The notes under the pieces are model-generated. The model was not told the origin of the DNA. It searched no databases and saw only the letters and a list, made by a program, of their open reading frames with translations. A DNA stretch of 64,000 nucleotides from Agrypnia vestita (Eukaryota > Arthropoda > Insecta > Trichoptera > Phryganeidae), in contig JADDOH010002031.1 of NCBI GenBank assembly GCA_016648135.1, positions 1-64,000 on the forward strand, written 5' to 3'. Every line of letters begins with the position of its first letter. Position 1 is the first letter of the stretch. The position numbers and the translations under genes are program-made. Positions 34,620 through 45,104 of the stretch are shown piece by piece.

Positions 34620-35695
34620 GTTTTTACGGCCGTTCAGAATCTTCTGTGTATAGTTTTCTGGGATATTCTGCCGTGTGTATGTGACCTCTCTGGCCAACGT
34701 TTCGGATCCCATTGCAGGGTCCATCATCAGGGCTGATGTGATGAGCGAGTGTTGAAGTGTAGGTTAAGTATTACCTTGCAATACCGTACCGAAGTAAAAA
34801 TTTGTGTTATGTTAAATACTGGATTGCAGTACCGTGTCGAAAGCAAGGTGTGTGTCTTCATGTAGTGTGTTATATATCTACTAACGGATGTCGGACTGTG
34901 CGGATCGTCTATTTGATTTATCCTGCAGCGCCGGATACCACGATGTTCTTAACTTAAGACCGTCATCCCTATTAATGTTTACCGGGTGCTTGTATATTTC
35001 AATTGCTTCTTTGACCAGGCGCGTGTGGTGACTTTTGGGCTTTCCTAAGATTTTTGGCTCAAATGAAAAATGGTGGCCCGTATCTAGAAAGTGCTCAGCC
35101 AATGCCGATTTTTCCGGGTGACCGAGTTTGCATGCTCTTTTATGCTCATCAACCCTCTTTGAAATCGTGCGTGCTGTTTGTCCCACATACACTTTGTCGC
35201 AATTTTGACAATCGAGCCTATAAACACCGTCGGTCTCAAGGGGATCCCGATCCTTCGCTGGTCTTAAGAGGTCCTTAACCTTGTTGTTTGTGCCGAACAC
35301 TGTCTTAATATTCTGTTTCATGAGCGCTTTGGCAATCCTGTCTGTTACATTATGGATATAAGGCAAGAAAGCAATCCCTTTGATCTCAGCTTCTGTGTTT
35401 TTCTCGGAGCTGTTAGATTTGGCTCTAATGATGTGCCGTATCTGCCGTCTTTGGTATCCATTGCTTTCTAGCACGTCGCTCAGTGTACGAATCTCCTCCT
35501 GCAGATGTTCTTCTTGGCATATTCTTTTAGCTCTCGTAGCTAAGGTATTAATTAAACCTCTCTTCTGCGCTGGGTGGTGGTCTGAATCTGCATGCAAGTA
35601 GCGGTTCGTATGGGTCAGCTTCCTGTAGACCCTGTGCCCGAGACTACCATCTGTGTTCCTTTTCACTTCTACATCCAGAAATGGTAGTTTAGTTT
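34620..35695 (-). mobile_element. Penelope-like element: RT C-terminus, GIY-YIG endonuclease and 3' tail
   Basis: The best-preserved coding sequence in the window. On the minus strand the open frame reads from about 35694 (LPFLDVEVKRNTDGSLGHRV) to a stop at 34881. LPFLDV...YRK.THT.RYL...S.HH is the end of the Penelope-type reverse transcriptase. A linker follows, then IAFLPYIHNVTDRIAKAL, then the GIY-YIG endonuclease: GVYRLDCQNCDKVYVGQTAR has the characteristic GVY...YVG pair, followed by the R of TISKRVDEHK and a downstream SALAEHFLDTGHHF. The protein ends IEIYKHPVNINRDDGLKL...SWYPAL. The N-terminal RT is missing (5' truncation), so it is inactive as it stands, yet the remaining 270 codons are uninterrupted, which suggests fairly recent insertion. 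The 3' tail to about 34620 contains a hammerhead-like motif. Related fragments: 540-812, 9780-10112 and 24845-24975. Confidence 0.9.
34690..34735 (-). ncRNA. Hammerhead-ribozyme-like motif in Penelope-like 3' tail
   Basis: Minus strand: GCC-CTGATGA (34733-34724), stem II GGACCC / GGGATCC with one bulged A, then GAAAC-GTT|GGC. All invariant core bases are present, stem I is GCC/GGC, and stem III is only two pairs with no loop, as in the minimal type I hammerheads described in Penelope-like elements, which are thought to work as dimers. GUU is an accepted, slower cleavage triplet. Activity is not shown. Confidence 0.55.
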
Positions 35696-36068
35696 AGTCA
35701 GTTTAAAAAAGATTAAAAAATTAAGTTAACAATAGATACCGTAATAATATCAAAGTTACATTATTGACGTTATTTATTTTATTTTATTTAGCGCAAAAAT
35801 AGGCATAAAGTGCTCACAAATTTAATGCATGATGGTATAACAATAACTGTTTTCATAAAATATTACTTTAAAAAATCGTCAGTTATTAACAGTTATTGCA
35901 AACAACGCAACATGCAGTTTTGTTTTAAAACCATTTCAGACTAAACTGTTTTTATCCACAAGAGATTGTTTTATTGTTGTATCATAATAAATAATATGAA
36001 TGTTTCCATTAGAATTTTGGTATACAGCCTCAAAATATGTCAATATGGCTTTTTTTTAAAAAAAAAAT
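35696..36068. other. Unassigned, possible LINE 3' UTR
   Basis: 35770-35850 (TTATTTTATTTAGCGCAAAA ... AATGCATGATGGTATAACAA) resembles 44500-44560, suggesting a shared minus-strand LINE 3' end. Confidence 0.35.
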
Positions 36069-36239
36069 AGAGATGCGAACACGGAATACGTGTCACATCA
36101 ATATTCTTACTTTTTTCAAATTAAGCTAAACGCTTGTGCTATGAAAATAGGACTTAATTGCTGGTCTGGAGTGAGATTCGTACCCGCGATCTTTGGATCA
36201 CGAGGCGAGAGTCCTAACCACAAGACCAACAAGCTACTC
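36069..36239 (-). repeat. SINE family A, full length
   Basis: Minus strand head AGTAGCTTGTTGGTCTTGTG and CGCGGGTACGAATCTCACTC (B box with one change), body and CGTGTTCGCATCTCT end as in 11287-11458. Confidence 0.85.
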
Positions 36240-36444
36240 GAAGCTTGCGAATGAAGTGTATTGTATCTATTAAGAAGTATTCAAATTTCGTTATAAAAAT
36301 TATTAAATGAAAGATAATTAGTATTGTAAAATTAACCATTATTTATTGCATTGCATATCTAGAGAACCGCGCTCTACGTTGTTTTTTTTTTACTACGCTC
36401 CACACTACTCTCTGTTACATATGTCTCGTTTACTTGTTTTATTA

Positions 36445-36660
36445 TATACACTAGCTGCAACCCGTCAAAATGACGGAACATTCGGAAAAGTTAACAATTT
36501 TTTCATCGAAGCGGCATTATCGCTGTAAAGTGTGTGTCTCAGCTCCACCCTGAGCGGTATTCCGCGTCTGCCGACTAGCGTGAGCAGGCAACAGATGCTT
36601 TTAAACTAATTATTGTAAAGAACTCCAGCGCGGAGGGCGGGGGTCGCATTACCTGGGTAA
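36445..36660 (-). repeat. Helitron-like terminus and G+C-richer body
   Basis: Minus strand near 36480-36451: TTCCGTCATTTTGACGGGTT GCAG CTAG|T, that is a hairpin, a short gap and CTAG before T, as at Helitron 3' ends and as at 8400-8428. The inner part (36530-36660) is G+C-richer and unmatched in the window. No RepHel coding sequence. Confidence 0.4.
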
Positions 36661-37117
36661 TGCGCTTACTTTATACAAAGAAATTCCTCTCTGCATTGTT
36701 ATCGTCTGAATAATACATTGCACAGCGGGTTATTTATTTGCGATATTTTTCGACCCCATAAGAATTTTCTGTTTTTCGAAATTCAGTTAAAAATTTACAT
36801 TTTCACTTTCTCTGTCTACAAAAATGATGTTAAGCCGACTTTACCAAAGTAAGTAGGATTGAAAATAATTATATCTCGCATCAATATTATTACTGCGTCG
36901 ATGTCGGTATGTATATATGTATGAAAGATTTAGTGGTAAATAAATATAACTTTATTCCAGAATGTGGGAGGTTAGTGCATATATGAATAGGTTCATACAT
37001 TAAATTGTCTTATAAATGAAAACAAAGTATAGATATCAGTATTAACATAAAAAATAAATAGAAATATATCATATAATATCAGCTTTAGCGAACAATGGCA
37101 TAAAAATGATATTAATG
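36661..37117. other. Unassigned
   Basis: Nothing recognised. Confidence 0.3.
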
Positions 37118-37211
37118 AAGATGAGGTGAGGATTTCTTTATTTGTCAGGAGAGAAGAATCATCCATCTATTCTGTCTACCCCCACGGGAAACTGCGTTAT
37201 GATAAGAAAGG
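37118..37211 (+). repeat. Dispersed repeat F, copy 2
   Basis: GAAGATGAGGTGAGGATTTC, TTTGTCAGGAGAGAAGAATC, TCTGTCTACCCCCACGGGAA and CTGCGTTATGATAAGAAAG match 7943-8035. Confidence 0.6.
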
Positions 37212-37237
37212 TACATGCCTTTTCATATAAGCTTGCA

Positions 37238-37380
37238 ATTGCGTTAGTGTGGGTACAGTGCGTAATACGCGCATTTTTTCGTTGTGTTAAGTTTACGGAT
37301 ACGCCCCTCTCGTGTCCGTAAACTTAACACAACGAAACAATGCGCGTAGGTATTACGCACTATACCCACACTAACTCAAT
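37238..37380. repeat. 143 bp near-perfect palindrome
   Basis: Left arm ATTGCGTTAGTGTGGGTACA ... GTTGTGTTAAGTTTACGGA and right arm TCCGTAAACTTAACACAACG ... TACCCACACTAACTCAAT are reverse complements with about four differences over 65 bp. The loop is about 12 bases (TACGCCCCTCTCG). Noncoding. Confidence 0.9.
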
Positions 37381-37537
37381 AGATATCACATAGATATTTT
37401 TAGAAGAATTTTCCAATATATACGTTTATCTAAATGTCATGTTATGCCTCAATATACTCACTGCACGCTCTCGATATCTATCTACATAAATTTTCCGTAC
37501 AATTCTGAATTAAAATACTTTATTTATTTATATTAGT

Positions 37538-37715
37538 AGTAGCTTGTTGGTCTTCTGGTAAGGACTCTCGCCTCGTGATCCAAAGGTCGCAGGTTCGAAT
37601 CTAACTCCAGACAAGCAAGTTAGTCCTATTTTCATAGCACAAGCGTTTAGCTTAATTTGAAAATAGTAAAATGTATAATGAATGATGTGACACGAATTCC
37701 GTGTTCGCATCTCTA
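37538..37715 (+). repeat. SINE family A, full length
   Basis: AGTAGCTTGTTGGTCTTCTG (A box), CGCAGGTTCGAATCTAACTC (B box), body ATAGCACAAGCGTTTAGCTT and end CGTGTTCGCATCTCT, then an A-rich tail AATTAAAAAAAAAATAATT. The only plus-strand full copy. Confidence 0.85.
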
Positions 37716-38111
37716 ATTAAAAAAAAAATAATTGGACAAGGTATTAGATGGTAAAAAACATTTTACTAACACTTCTTAGATTAAATATAAGCTACCTATC
37801 TCACTCTAAGCAAACTGCTTATACAGCTGCTGAGTTTTCATTGCCTTAAAACAAATTAAATTCCAGAATGTGCGAAAAGTGATGGCTTTGAACAAAGAAA
37901 GAGTTGAAAAGAGAGATAACAGGCTATGCCGTGATGAGATAAGTCATTTCTTCATCATCGGATCTGGCGGCGTGTGTTATAGTACGTGTATAATTTTATC
38001 GGTTGATAATGGTTCAATCAGCCGAAACGATCATCCTGAGTGTGTTTAATAATAAATTGAACTCAGAAAAAATCTTTCTGATTTTTTAATTTTTATGTTG
38101 TATAATTTAAG
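37716..38111. other. Unassigned, one degenerate hammerhead-like motif
   Basis: At 38000-38035, GGTTGATAATGGTTCAATCA then GCCGAAACGATC keeps the order TTGATAA - GGTT/AGCC hairpin - CGAAAC but with two core changes. No gene recognised. Confidence 0.3.
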
Positions 38112-38327
38112 CACCAAAGTCCCTGCTGAACTCAAGACCAATAGGACGAAGGAGCTTAGGAAGGCCGAAACTAAGATGGAGTGACAACGTCCTCAAAGAT
38201 ATCTCTGCCTTAGAGCTTCGAAACTGGAGAGAGCTGGCACTAGACCGAGATGAGTGGAGGAAAATTATTGAGGAGGCCAAGACCCACCAAGGGTTGTAGT
38301 GCCAAGAATGATGATGGTGATAATAAT
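38112..38327 (+). mobile_element. LINE ORF2 C-terminus with (GAT)n tail
   Basis: Open frame: APKSLLNSRPIGRRSLGRPK, LRWSDNVLKDISALELRNWR, ELALDRDEWRKIIEEAKTHQ, GL, stop, then TGCCAAGAATGATGATGGTG. RP.GRRSLGRPKLRW is the terminal LINE signature. It matches 23520-23712 almost residue for residue (ALD versus AVD). Strongly 5'-truncated and otherwise intact. Confidence 0.8.
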
Positions 38328-39082
38328 TTTACTTTCACGTACTCCAAACCTTCTTTAAATAATAAATAAAATTATTTTAGAAATACTAAATGTTGTCGAA
38401 ACTTTATTGTTTCCAAAAAATCTTTATCAAAAATAATCCTGTGACTCCTTACCTCGAGTTGTGCTGTGCTGATCAGAGCGTCCGTTCTGCCGCGCTGTAC
38501 ACTAAGTCGTGGAGCTGACCGCGGCAGTAATTATTCTGTACTGCCAAACCACAGCATTCCATGCTGTATAGCCTATGTATTAGGTAGCTAATGATCTAAA
38601 TCATAGCCCCAAATGGTGATAATTTGTCTTTACTATAAAAATCTACGACACTTGGCTAATCCAATAATAATAACAATACTTTATCTAGACCGCATTCAAA
38701 AGAATGTGCGGATAAATATGTGTGTTGTATGAAGTAGAAAAAAATAAGTAACTTTTTTAAAACTAAAAAATATATATTTATTTGGAATATCATATTGAAG
38801 CTTGTAATACGGGCTTGCAAAGAAACTTTCCCTCGCTTTCTTCTTACCGGACAAAGCTAAGGAATGGTCTTTTGATTGTGGTCGACCCAGAGTTGAATAA
38901 TTTCAAATAATGTCGCAAGGCGAATTTGTTAATATTAATATGTTTTAAAGCTGTTACTTGAATAAAATTATAAAAACGTTTCAAAATAAGTGACTGGTAG
39001 CGCTGGTGCATATATGATAATGATCACCAATTTTAAGGGTGTTCAAATTATGATGCAATGCATGTAGGGGTGTAGAATAACG
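38328..39082. other. Unassigned
   Basis: No supported feature. 38440-38560 is locally G+C-richer. Confidence 0.3.
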
Positions 39083-39635
39083 TGTAGCAATCAAGTGAGA
39101 ATTTATGACATGAGATAGCAACAACAGACACTGCATATTATCTTTAGTTTGTTTCGAATGATTCGGTTTTTATGTGGTGACGTGATACGCTCATGCACAC
39201 AAAAGGAACGGCAACATCATACATGCTGACGCCGAGTACCGTGAACAGCGGTCGAATTGTCAAACAAGCAACTTTGTAAGCGAGGGCGACGAACGCAAAC
39301 AAAGAGAAATCCAAAGGGGACGGGATCAAAACCCTGAAATGCAGAGGCAGAAAAATGGAGACAAAACATCGGCGCACGAGCTGCGGCCACACGCCAGACA
39401 AAACACCAGGAGCTCGTTGTTCTGGATCACTATATAAGCCGGCGCCTGCAGAGCCGATTATCTCACTTTGACGTGAACCGCTTATACTGCGGAAGCTCTC
39501 GCCATTCATCGACTCATTATTGTGTAACTGTAGGTAATTACTATACTTGTAACTTTGTAATTATTAAAACTCAATAAATACTATTCAAACACCGCGGCTT
39601 CATCCTCATCGGCCTTCCCACAGATTGCTATTACA
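39083..39635 (+). mobile_element. Probable solo LTR of an LTR retrotransposon
   Basis: The region reads like an LTR: a G+C-richer upstream block, a TATA box, a transcribed segment of about 140 bases and a polyadenylation signal. The possible ends TGTAGCAATC (39083) and GATTGCTATTACA (39623-39635) are imperfect inverted repeats with the usual TG...CA. An alternative pair is TGTGGT (39173) and CCCACA (39617-39622). No flanking target duplication was found for either pair, and no gag/pol, primer-binding site or second LTR is visible, so a solo LTR is the best reading. Confidence 0.55.
39430..39437 (+). promoter_or_regulatory. TATA box of the putative LTR
   Basis: CTATATAAGCC in G+C-rich context. 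About 28 bases downstream comes GATTATCTCACTTTGACG, a possible start site. AATAAA at 39573-39578 would be the polyadenylation signal. Confidence 0.5.
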
Positions 39636-40139
39636 ATATAAATGTTATAATTTGGTTGAGGTAAGCATAGTAAACAAAGCTTAATGCGGTAAACAGTCAA
39701 AGTAGGAATGGTTCTTGAATACGGGTGGAAGTTTCTTGATGCTCTGCCTTATGGAAAGCCGTATTATGTGCCATATCACTCTACGTATCACCATAAAAGC
39801 ATACAATATAGATAAAATTTTTAAAAAAGATGGCGATATTTCATAGAATATGTAAGAACGTTGATTAATTGGTATATTTTTAGAGAAATGAGCATGAAAT
39901 ATTTCCTAAAAAAATAAGAATAACGTCCGAACACCGAAATAGTCTGAATAAACTTTCAGTCTTTAATTAAAGACTCAGACTGAAGATACGAAAATAAAAT
40001 TCAACGATCCGCAAGTATGACAGGGTGAACAAGAAAAAATATTCAATATTAAAGATGTGATACATTTGTCTGGAAATATATGAAAACTCTTTGCAATATA
40101 ATGTGAACACATAAGAAGCCAATGTAAAAATGATGAAAG
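39636..40139. other. Unassigned
   Basis: Nothing recognised. Confidence 0.3.
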
Positions 40140-40215
40140 TATACATAAAAAAGAGTCGCTTAGGTGGTCAGGGCAGGCAAATCGAGTACGCGAGAGGAGA
40201 AAACGTATGTAGTGT
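40140..40215 (+). mobile_element. LINE C-terminal scrap
   Basis: ESLRWSGQANRVRERRKR resembles the RW.GH..RM..ER block of LINE ORF2 tails (compare 7620-7690). Too short to classify. Confidence 0.35.
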
Positions 40216-40324
40216 TAAACGGAACGTTAAAAAATTGACCTAAAATGATCAATTATAGAGATATAAGAAAATAATATTCGAACATGATTTTTTCTCATAA
40301 AAAATTGAGAATTAGAGAACTAGA

Positions 40325-40490
40325 GAAGAAGATAGAATGAATACATGTCACATTAATATTCTTACTATTTTAGCTAAATGCTTGTGCTATGAAAATAAGA
40401 CTTATTTGCTAATCTCCTGATGGGTATACACTCGAGCTCGAACCTCATACCACTTGATCATTATGCAAGAGTCATAACCTATTTATTTGT
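40325..40490 (-). repeat. SINE family A, degenerate
   Basis: ACATGTCACATTAATATTCT, AGCTAAATGCTTGTGCTATG and a degraded head (GAGCTCGAACCTCATACCAC) align with family A. More diverged than the other copies. Confidence 0.6.
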
Positions 40491-42192
40491 TTTTCTTAGA
40501 CTTTATGACCACAAATATGCAAATCTAGAGTAATGAAAGGCCCAATCCACCTTGGTAATTGAGAATTATTTATTCAGAATTGTAGTTTATACAAAATTAT
40601 ACACGTTTCATTTTGAACCCCCTGTATTTTATTCGTCTTCTTAATATTCTAAAGTTTTTGAAAATTTACGAAAAATGAATAATACTCAGGATTTATACTT
40701 TTATATTCATACTTTCATAGTGCTCGGTGTGTACTTTTTAGATATGATCACAGGTATCACATTGTTGTGTACATCGCGCTTAATCAGATACAATTTGCGA
40801 GTGTCGGGCGGCAGGGCCGTAATCCGATAATGGAATATTTCCTCTCGAAAACAGTTTCCTGTTTTTCCTTCCGCACTCTCTTGTTTTCCCTCTGACGCCT
40901 CCCGCCATTTCCATATCTCGGAGCCGCGCTGCCCGCAGTATGCAGGGCTGTTTGCCCGTGTTGATGCGCGTCTAATGGGGTGGAAACGGAAACAAAAATA
41001 ACTGCATAATTTCTCGGCGAGGTCCGCATTTTTAAATCCAATAGAGTATCATGAATATCATGTTTAAAATATCGAAAATAAAGATGAAATAGATATATAT
41101 ATAAATCAGGAAATTTTTATTGTATCAGGATGAATATATTTTTTTCCCATAAATTTTATTTGTAATCGTCGTAATCTCATGTATGATTATTGAAATAAAT
41201 TTTATACTTTTTTAATTGAATCCCATTCCATTTCTCTTCCCACCCTCCCCTTTTAATGCATTATATCATAATTAATCATAAATTTATCTTTTTTTTTTCG
41301 TTATAATCTCTATATTATTTTCCATATTGTTTACATTTTATTTTCATTTGCTCTTTTTTTGCTCTTTGTAATTTTGTATAAGATTTTTATCATTTAATTA
41401 ATAATACTAACTTAAATGTACCTTCTTTTCTTTTTTTTCATTTTAATTATTTATTATTTGTTTCATATTTCCAATAATATATCTAAGTGTTTTACTTTTT
41501 GTTATTTTTCTTGAGGTTTATATTTATATATTTTGTAATTTATTTATTTCACCAGTTTTAAGAAAACTTCACTGGTCAGACTTAATGAAGATTTTTTAGA
41601 CATAAAAGTTTTTCTTACATTGTACTGTTTTTTTTTCAAAATAAAATAAAATAAAATTTGTAGCAATTAACGTTTTGACTATGATTATATTATTTATATA
41701 TAAATTTACCTATATACAGCTCAAACAAGTCGTCATGTACAAGGTTTTATGTATTTATTAATTCGTGGACGCATTCTTTGTGGAAGCGAATATAAATTTT
41801 CTCTTGGCTTGACTAAGTTACATAACGATCCACCCCTCCCCCCTCTTTTGTCCTTCCTACGATTTTTTTGCCATTTTAAAATTGGCGCTCGACAGTGAAA
41901 AACGGACCGAATCGATCACCACCTCCGATATCGTTCCATCGGATGATATCCGATCATAATTAGCTCCGGTCACTATTGAATTTGAGGGTTTTTGTGAAAG
42001 CTGTCTCGGAGTTCGATCACTGTTTCTAATTCTGGAAGTCAAGCTTCATTTTCTCCCTTCCAGTTCTTTCACATACAGTCAACTTAGAATTGTATCGTTT
42101 AACCCCATTCATCCCCATCCTTAATTACAGCAATTTACCCTCATCCCACACGAGTCCTGCGAGTCCGCGAAATTTAAAAATATTGTATTTAA
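40491..42192. other. Unassigned, two G+C-richer patches
   Basis: 40780-41040 and 41830-42060 are G+C-richer islands with no repeat relatives here; both have short minus-strand frames without recognisable domains. 41280-41560 is T-rich and may be a LINE 3' UTR. Confidence 0.3.
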
Positions 42193-42333
42193 AACCAAAT
42201 TTGTAATCAATTAGATGACATGCAGAAAAAATCAAATCAAAGAAAAAATATTTTGACTGCTACCGGGATTCGAACACACATTACCTAGCATTTTGGGCAG
42301 GTATGCTACCAATTACACCACATTAGCCTGGTA
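42193..42333 (-). repeat. SINE family C (tRNA-derived)
   Basis: Minus strand: AATGTGGTGTAATTGGTAGC (A box), GTGTGTTCGAATCCCGGTAG (B box), then AAAATATTTTTTCTTTGATT and a tail ATGTCATCTAATTGATTACA. 47925-48025 is a second copy in the opposite orientation. The tRNA-like part resembles a Gly/Glu-type D-arm. Confidence 0.75.
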
Positions 42334-42594
42334 CTTTTTCATCAATATATCGACTTTTTTTAACATACAGACCGTCAACAGGTCATAATGACCCTAATAG
42401 ATGGTCCTATTAGGCCATTATGACCTGCTACATTATGAGGACCTTATCTGTAAGTCTAATTTATTAATTAACATATATTATCCATTTTTGGAGCAATCCC
42501 CTTTTTCTGCTACGGTAGACACAAATTACTTTGTGTAATTTCCGCTAGGAGACTCCCTCGTTGCGAGGATGACGTCTGCTGTTGATTTTTTATT

Positions 42595-42870
42595 GGATAT
42601 TACATTGATTATGTATCCGAGCATGGCTGAGAAGCCCTATTTTGGAACCACAAACCCTTCCACAAGCTGTGTACGTGCATCTGAGTACTGAGAGATGGGT
42701 CTTCCTCCTTTTCTTTGTTTTTCTTATTTTCTCGTAAATTCCCGTTTTCTGGCATAGTGTAATTTTTTGTACCATGGTGCCCGGTTATGGACTGCGATTT
42801 TCCAGTTTTCAGGATTTATCCGCATCTGTTCAGGTTCATCTCTAGGGTGTATTTTTATATTTTTTCAGCC
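42595..42870 (-). mobile_element. LINE ORF2 C-terminus with zinc-finger-like end (minus strand)
   Basis: Minus strand: MRINPENWKIAVHNRAPWYK upstream, then in another frame CTYTACGRVCGSKIGLLSHA then RIHNQCNIQ and a stop. C...CGR.C.S.IGL.SH.R.H is the C2H2-like finger that ends many LINE ORF2 proteins. Frameshifts lie between the blocks. 50880-51090 is the same family on the plus strand. Confidence 0.65.
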
Positions 42871-43404
42871 CACCCTGTCTTTTTTCCATACGATAACTGC
42901 GTAAACAAAATTTGTTTGGGGAGCCGCATCACAAACATACAGCGAACATGAAAAAATCATGACCTATAAATTTTAAACGATATAATATTAGGAAATTTCA
43001 CGACGCCAGAGCACACAAAAACAAATTCTTGCTTTTTGCAGGTTCAGATAAATAGATTTTTGATCTATAACTAACATTGTCCTGGCAACATCGGAGGAGC
43101 GAAAAGACTGGCTGCCGAGGTCGTGGGTTTCTGCAGTCACGCATTCCGCTTACGTGAACAACGCCCTCGCCGCTATAGTGAGAAAAATTATTGTATCCGT
43201 AATTTTGTAATAAAAGTACGAATGATCTTTCACCTTATTGATCAACTATATCTCTCTCACGAGACTGCCCTATATGTACCGGGTCACTTGCACGACCATA
43301 CAATCATATAACTGGTAACACGGTAACATAACCGTTAAAAAATAAAAAATAAATTTTAAACAATATTTTTATATGAAAGTACATATGTTCTAATAACATA
43401 GTTA
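42871..43404. other. Unassigned
   Basis: Short plus-strand frame 43123-43311 without motif. Nothing recognised. Confidence 0.3.
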
Positions 43405-43640
43405 CTGGATTTTGTCCCCAGAGGGATGATTAATTAATTGAAGATAAATTATAAAAGTCTCACAGAAATGAAGCTAATTTATATATGAGAAAAATGAATG
43501 GAAGTCTCTTATACGATATCTCAGGGCTTACAACCTATATGAGCCGGCTTAAGTGATCACTCTACAGAATGCAGTGTTCACCAATTCCATCCGAAGAACA
43601 TCCGCACATTATCAAATTTTGAAAAATCTCTATGTACCTA
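43405..43640 (+). repeat. MITE family M, one arm
   Basis: TTTTGTCCCCAGAGGGATGA, AGTCTCACAGAAATGAAGCT, GGCTTACAACCTATATGAGC and CCAATTCCATCCGAAGAACA align with 61915-62130. The shared flank CCCCAGAGGGA shows the arm extends beyond the TATAGATGT motif. Confidence 0.65.
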
Positions 43641-44090
43641 TATATATATATACGTCCGAAACAAGAACCTTTCATATATTACTACGATCTCTACTAGAGA
43701 CATCTGTTAATTTTTTTTCTCATTAACAATTTAGTATACACAACTAGTAACGATACCTCTATATTTTATTTTTTTTAATTTTTTCAACGATTAACGTGAA
43801 AATAACTGGAATCAATCCTTGATAAAATTAAAATACGGGAATTTCGTTTGACTCGACGGTATTCAATGTAATTCAATGAAATATGACTGCGATAATTGTA
43901 TCGGAACGGTGAAACACACAACAAAACTGTTAATGATTAATTTGTTCCTGAAAGTTGGGCGAACTTTCTCGTCGGAGAGACCAATGGTAGAAAATTAATT
44001 TTACCTCACGCGTCCCGGAACAGTCAGAGCCGCGATGTATCGAATATTTAAATATCAATTACACCGCTCGAACTTTGGCCATAAATCATG
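43641..44090. other. Unassigned
   Basis: Nothing recognised. Confidence 0.3.
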
Positions 44091-44211
44091 TAACCTTACC
44101 TCTGTCCCACCCTGTTCATCTGGTGAACGGCAACCTTCCCTGTGTCCCACCCTGTTCATCTGGTGTGCGGTAACCTTCGCTGTGCGCCTCCCCGTATCAT
44201 CTGGCAAACGG
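44091..44211. repeat. Minisatellite, three units of 40-41 bp
   Basis: Units at 44091-44130, 44131-44170 and 44171-44211, each with AACCTT..CTGTG.CCCACCCTG then TTCATCTGGTGNNCGG. The first two are almost identical, the third more diverged. Embedded in the short frame 44035-44226, which is not a gene. Confidence 0.85.
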
Positions 44212-44714
44212 GAAATGCCAAGTTAATTTTAACCCATATAATGCAAAAAAAAACATCATACAATACATTATTTTTAGCGTGATAGAACAATGTACTAAAA
44301 ACATGCGAAATACTTACTTTTGTTTTATTCAGCAATTATTACAAAATTAAAACATAATGCACTATACCTATCGATTATATGTGTAAATTTAAATTATAGG
44401 CAAGTAAAAACATTATCGTTTAAAGTAAATTTGAATGTGAGAATCACTCTTATATATATATTTATTACTATGCTAGGTTTAGATATAGATTTTTTTATTA
44501 TTATTTATTAGTTTAGCACAAACTCATGCATTTTGTGCATGATTGTATAATATAGTGTCATCAAATATATTATCTTACATTATAATTTCACAAAAGGTAT
44601 AATCATACAAGTAAGTTGTTTTATATGTTGCATCAATGATCATATATTGTCAATTGCAATAAAATGTTATTTTTGAATTTTGATTTGCCATCTGAAAATT
44701 TATACCTATAAAAC
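44212..44714. other. Unassigned, possible LINE 3' UTR
   Basis: 44504-44560 shares AGCACAAA...TGCATGATTGTATAA with 35790-35850. Confidence 0.3.
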
Positions 44715-44924
44715 TCAATGTCTGTCTGTCTCTATATAAATCTACACCGTTTGACCGATCAGTACCAAATTTTGCATACTCATTCTTTGGGATCCGCCGG
44801 GTAACAAAGGAAAAATTTTCCTCCTCCCTCTTTACCCCACCTCCTGCCTGATATATATATGTACCGTTTGATAGATTTGATCAGAATTTAACATATTTAA
44901 TCTTAAGAACTTTGCGGAAAACTT
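44715..44924 (+). repeat. Dispersed repeat G, copy 2
   Basis: AATGTCTGTCTGTCTCTATA, AATCTACACCGTTTGACCGA, TCAGTACCAAATTTTGCATA, then CCTCCTCCCTCTTTACCCC. It matches 10865-11235 read on the minus strand. Confidence 0.65.
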
Positions 44925-45050
44925 ATGCGTTAAAGCCAGCTCACATTGGTTGTAAGCCATGATCCATCGTATAAAAAGAATTCTGTATACGTTTCTTATA
45001 TATATTATATAGCTTCGTCTCTATGAAACTTATATAATTTATCTAAATTT
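44925..45050 (-). repeat. MITE family M, terminal arm fragment
   Basis: Minus strand: AAGTTTCATAGAGACGAAGC, TATATAATATATATAAGAAA, ATGGCTTACAACCAATGTGA, GCTGGCTTTA. Directly abuts repeat G. Confidence 0.6.
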
Positions 45051-45104
45051 AAGAAAACATCGTTTGAAAAAAACAAATTCATAAAACACAGTTCAAGATT
45101 AGTA

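Noticed and set aside
35054..35601. Plus-strand open frames over the Penelope-like element
   Set aside because: They are shadows of the minus-strand GIY-YIG/RT frame, which has clear family motifs.
11287..37715. SINE A heads as true tRNA genes
   Set aside because: Pol III boxes are good, but the 3' half continues into a shared body instead of an acceptor stem, and there are six copies with the same body.
39144..39509. 121-codon minus-strand frame
   Set aside because: It lies inside the probable LTR and has no domain. G+C-rich composition explains the open frame.
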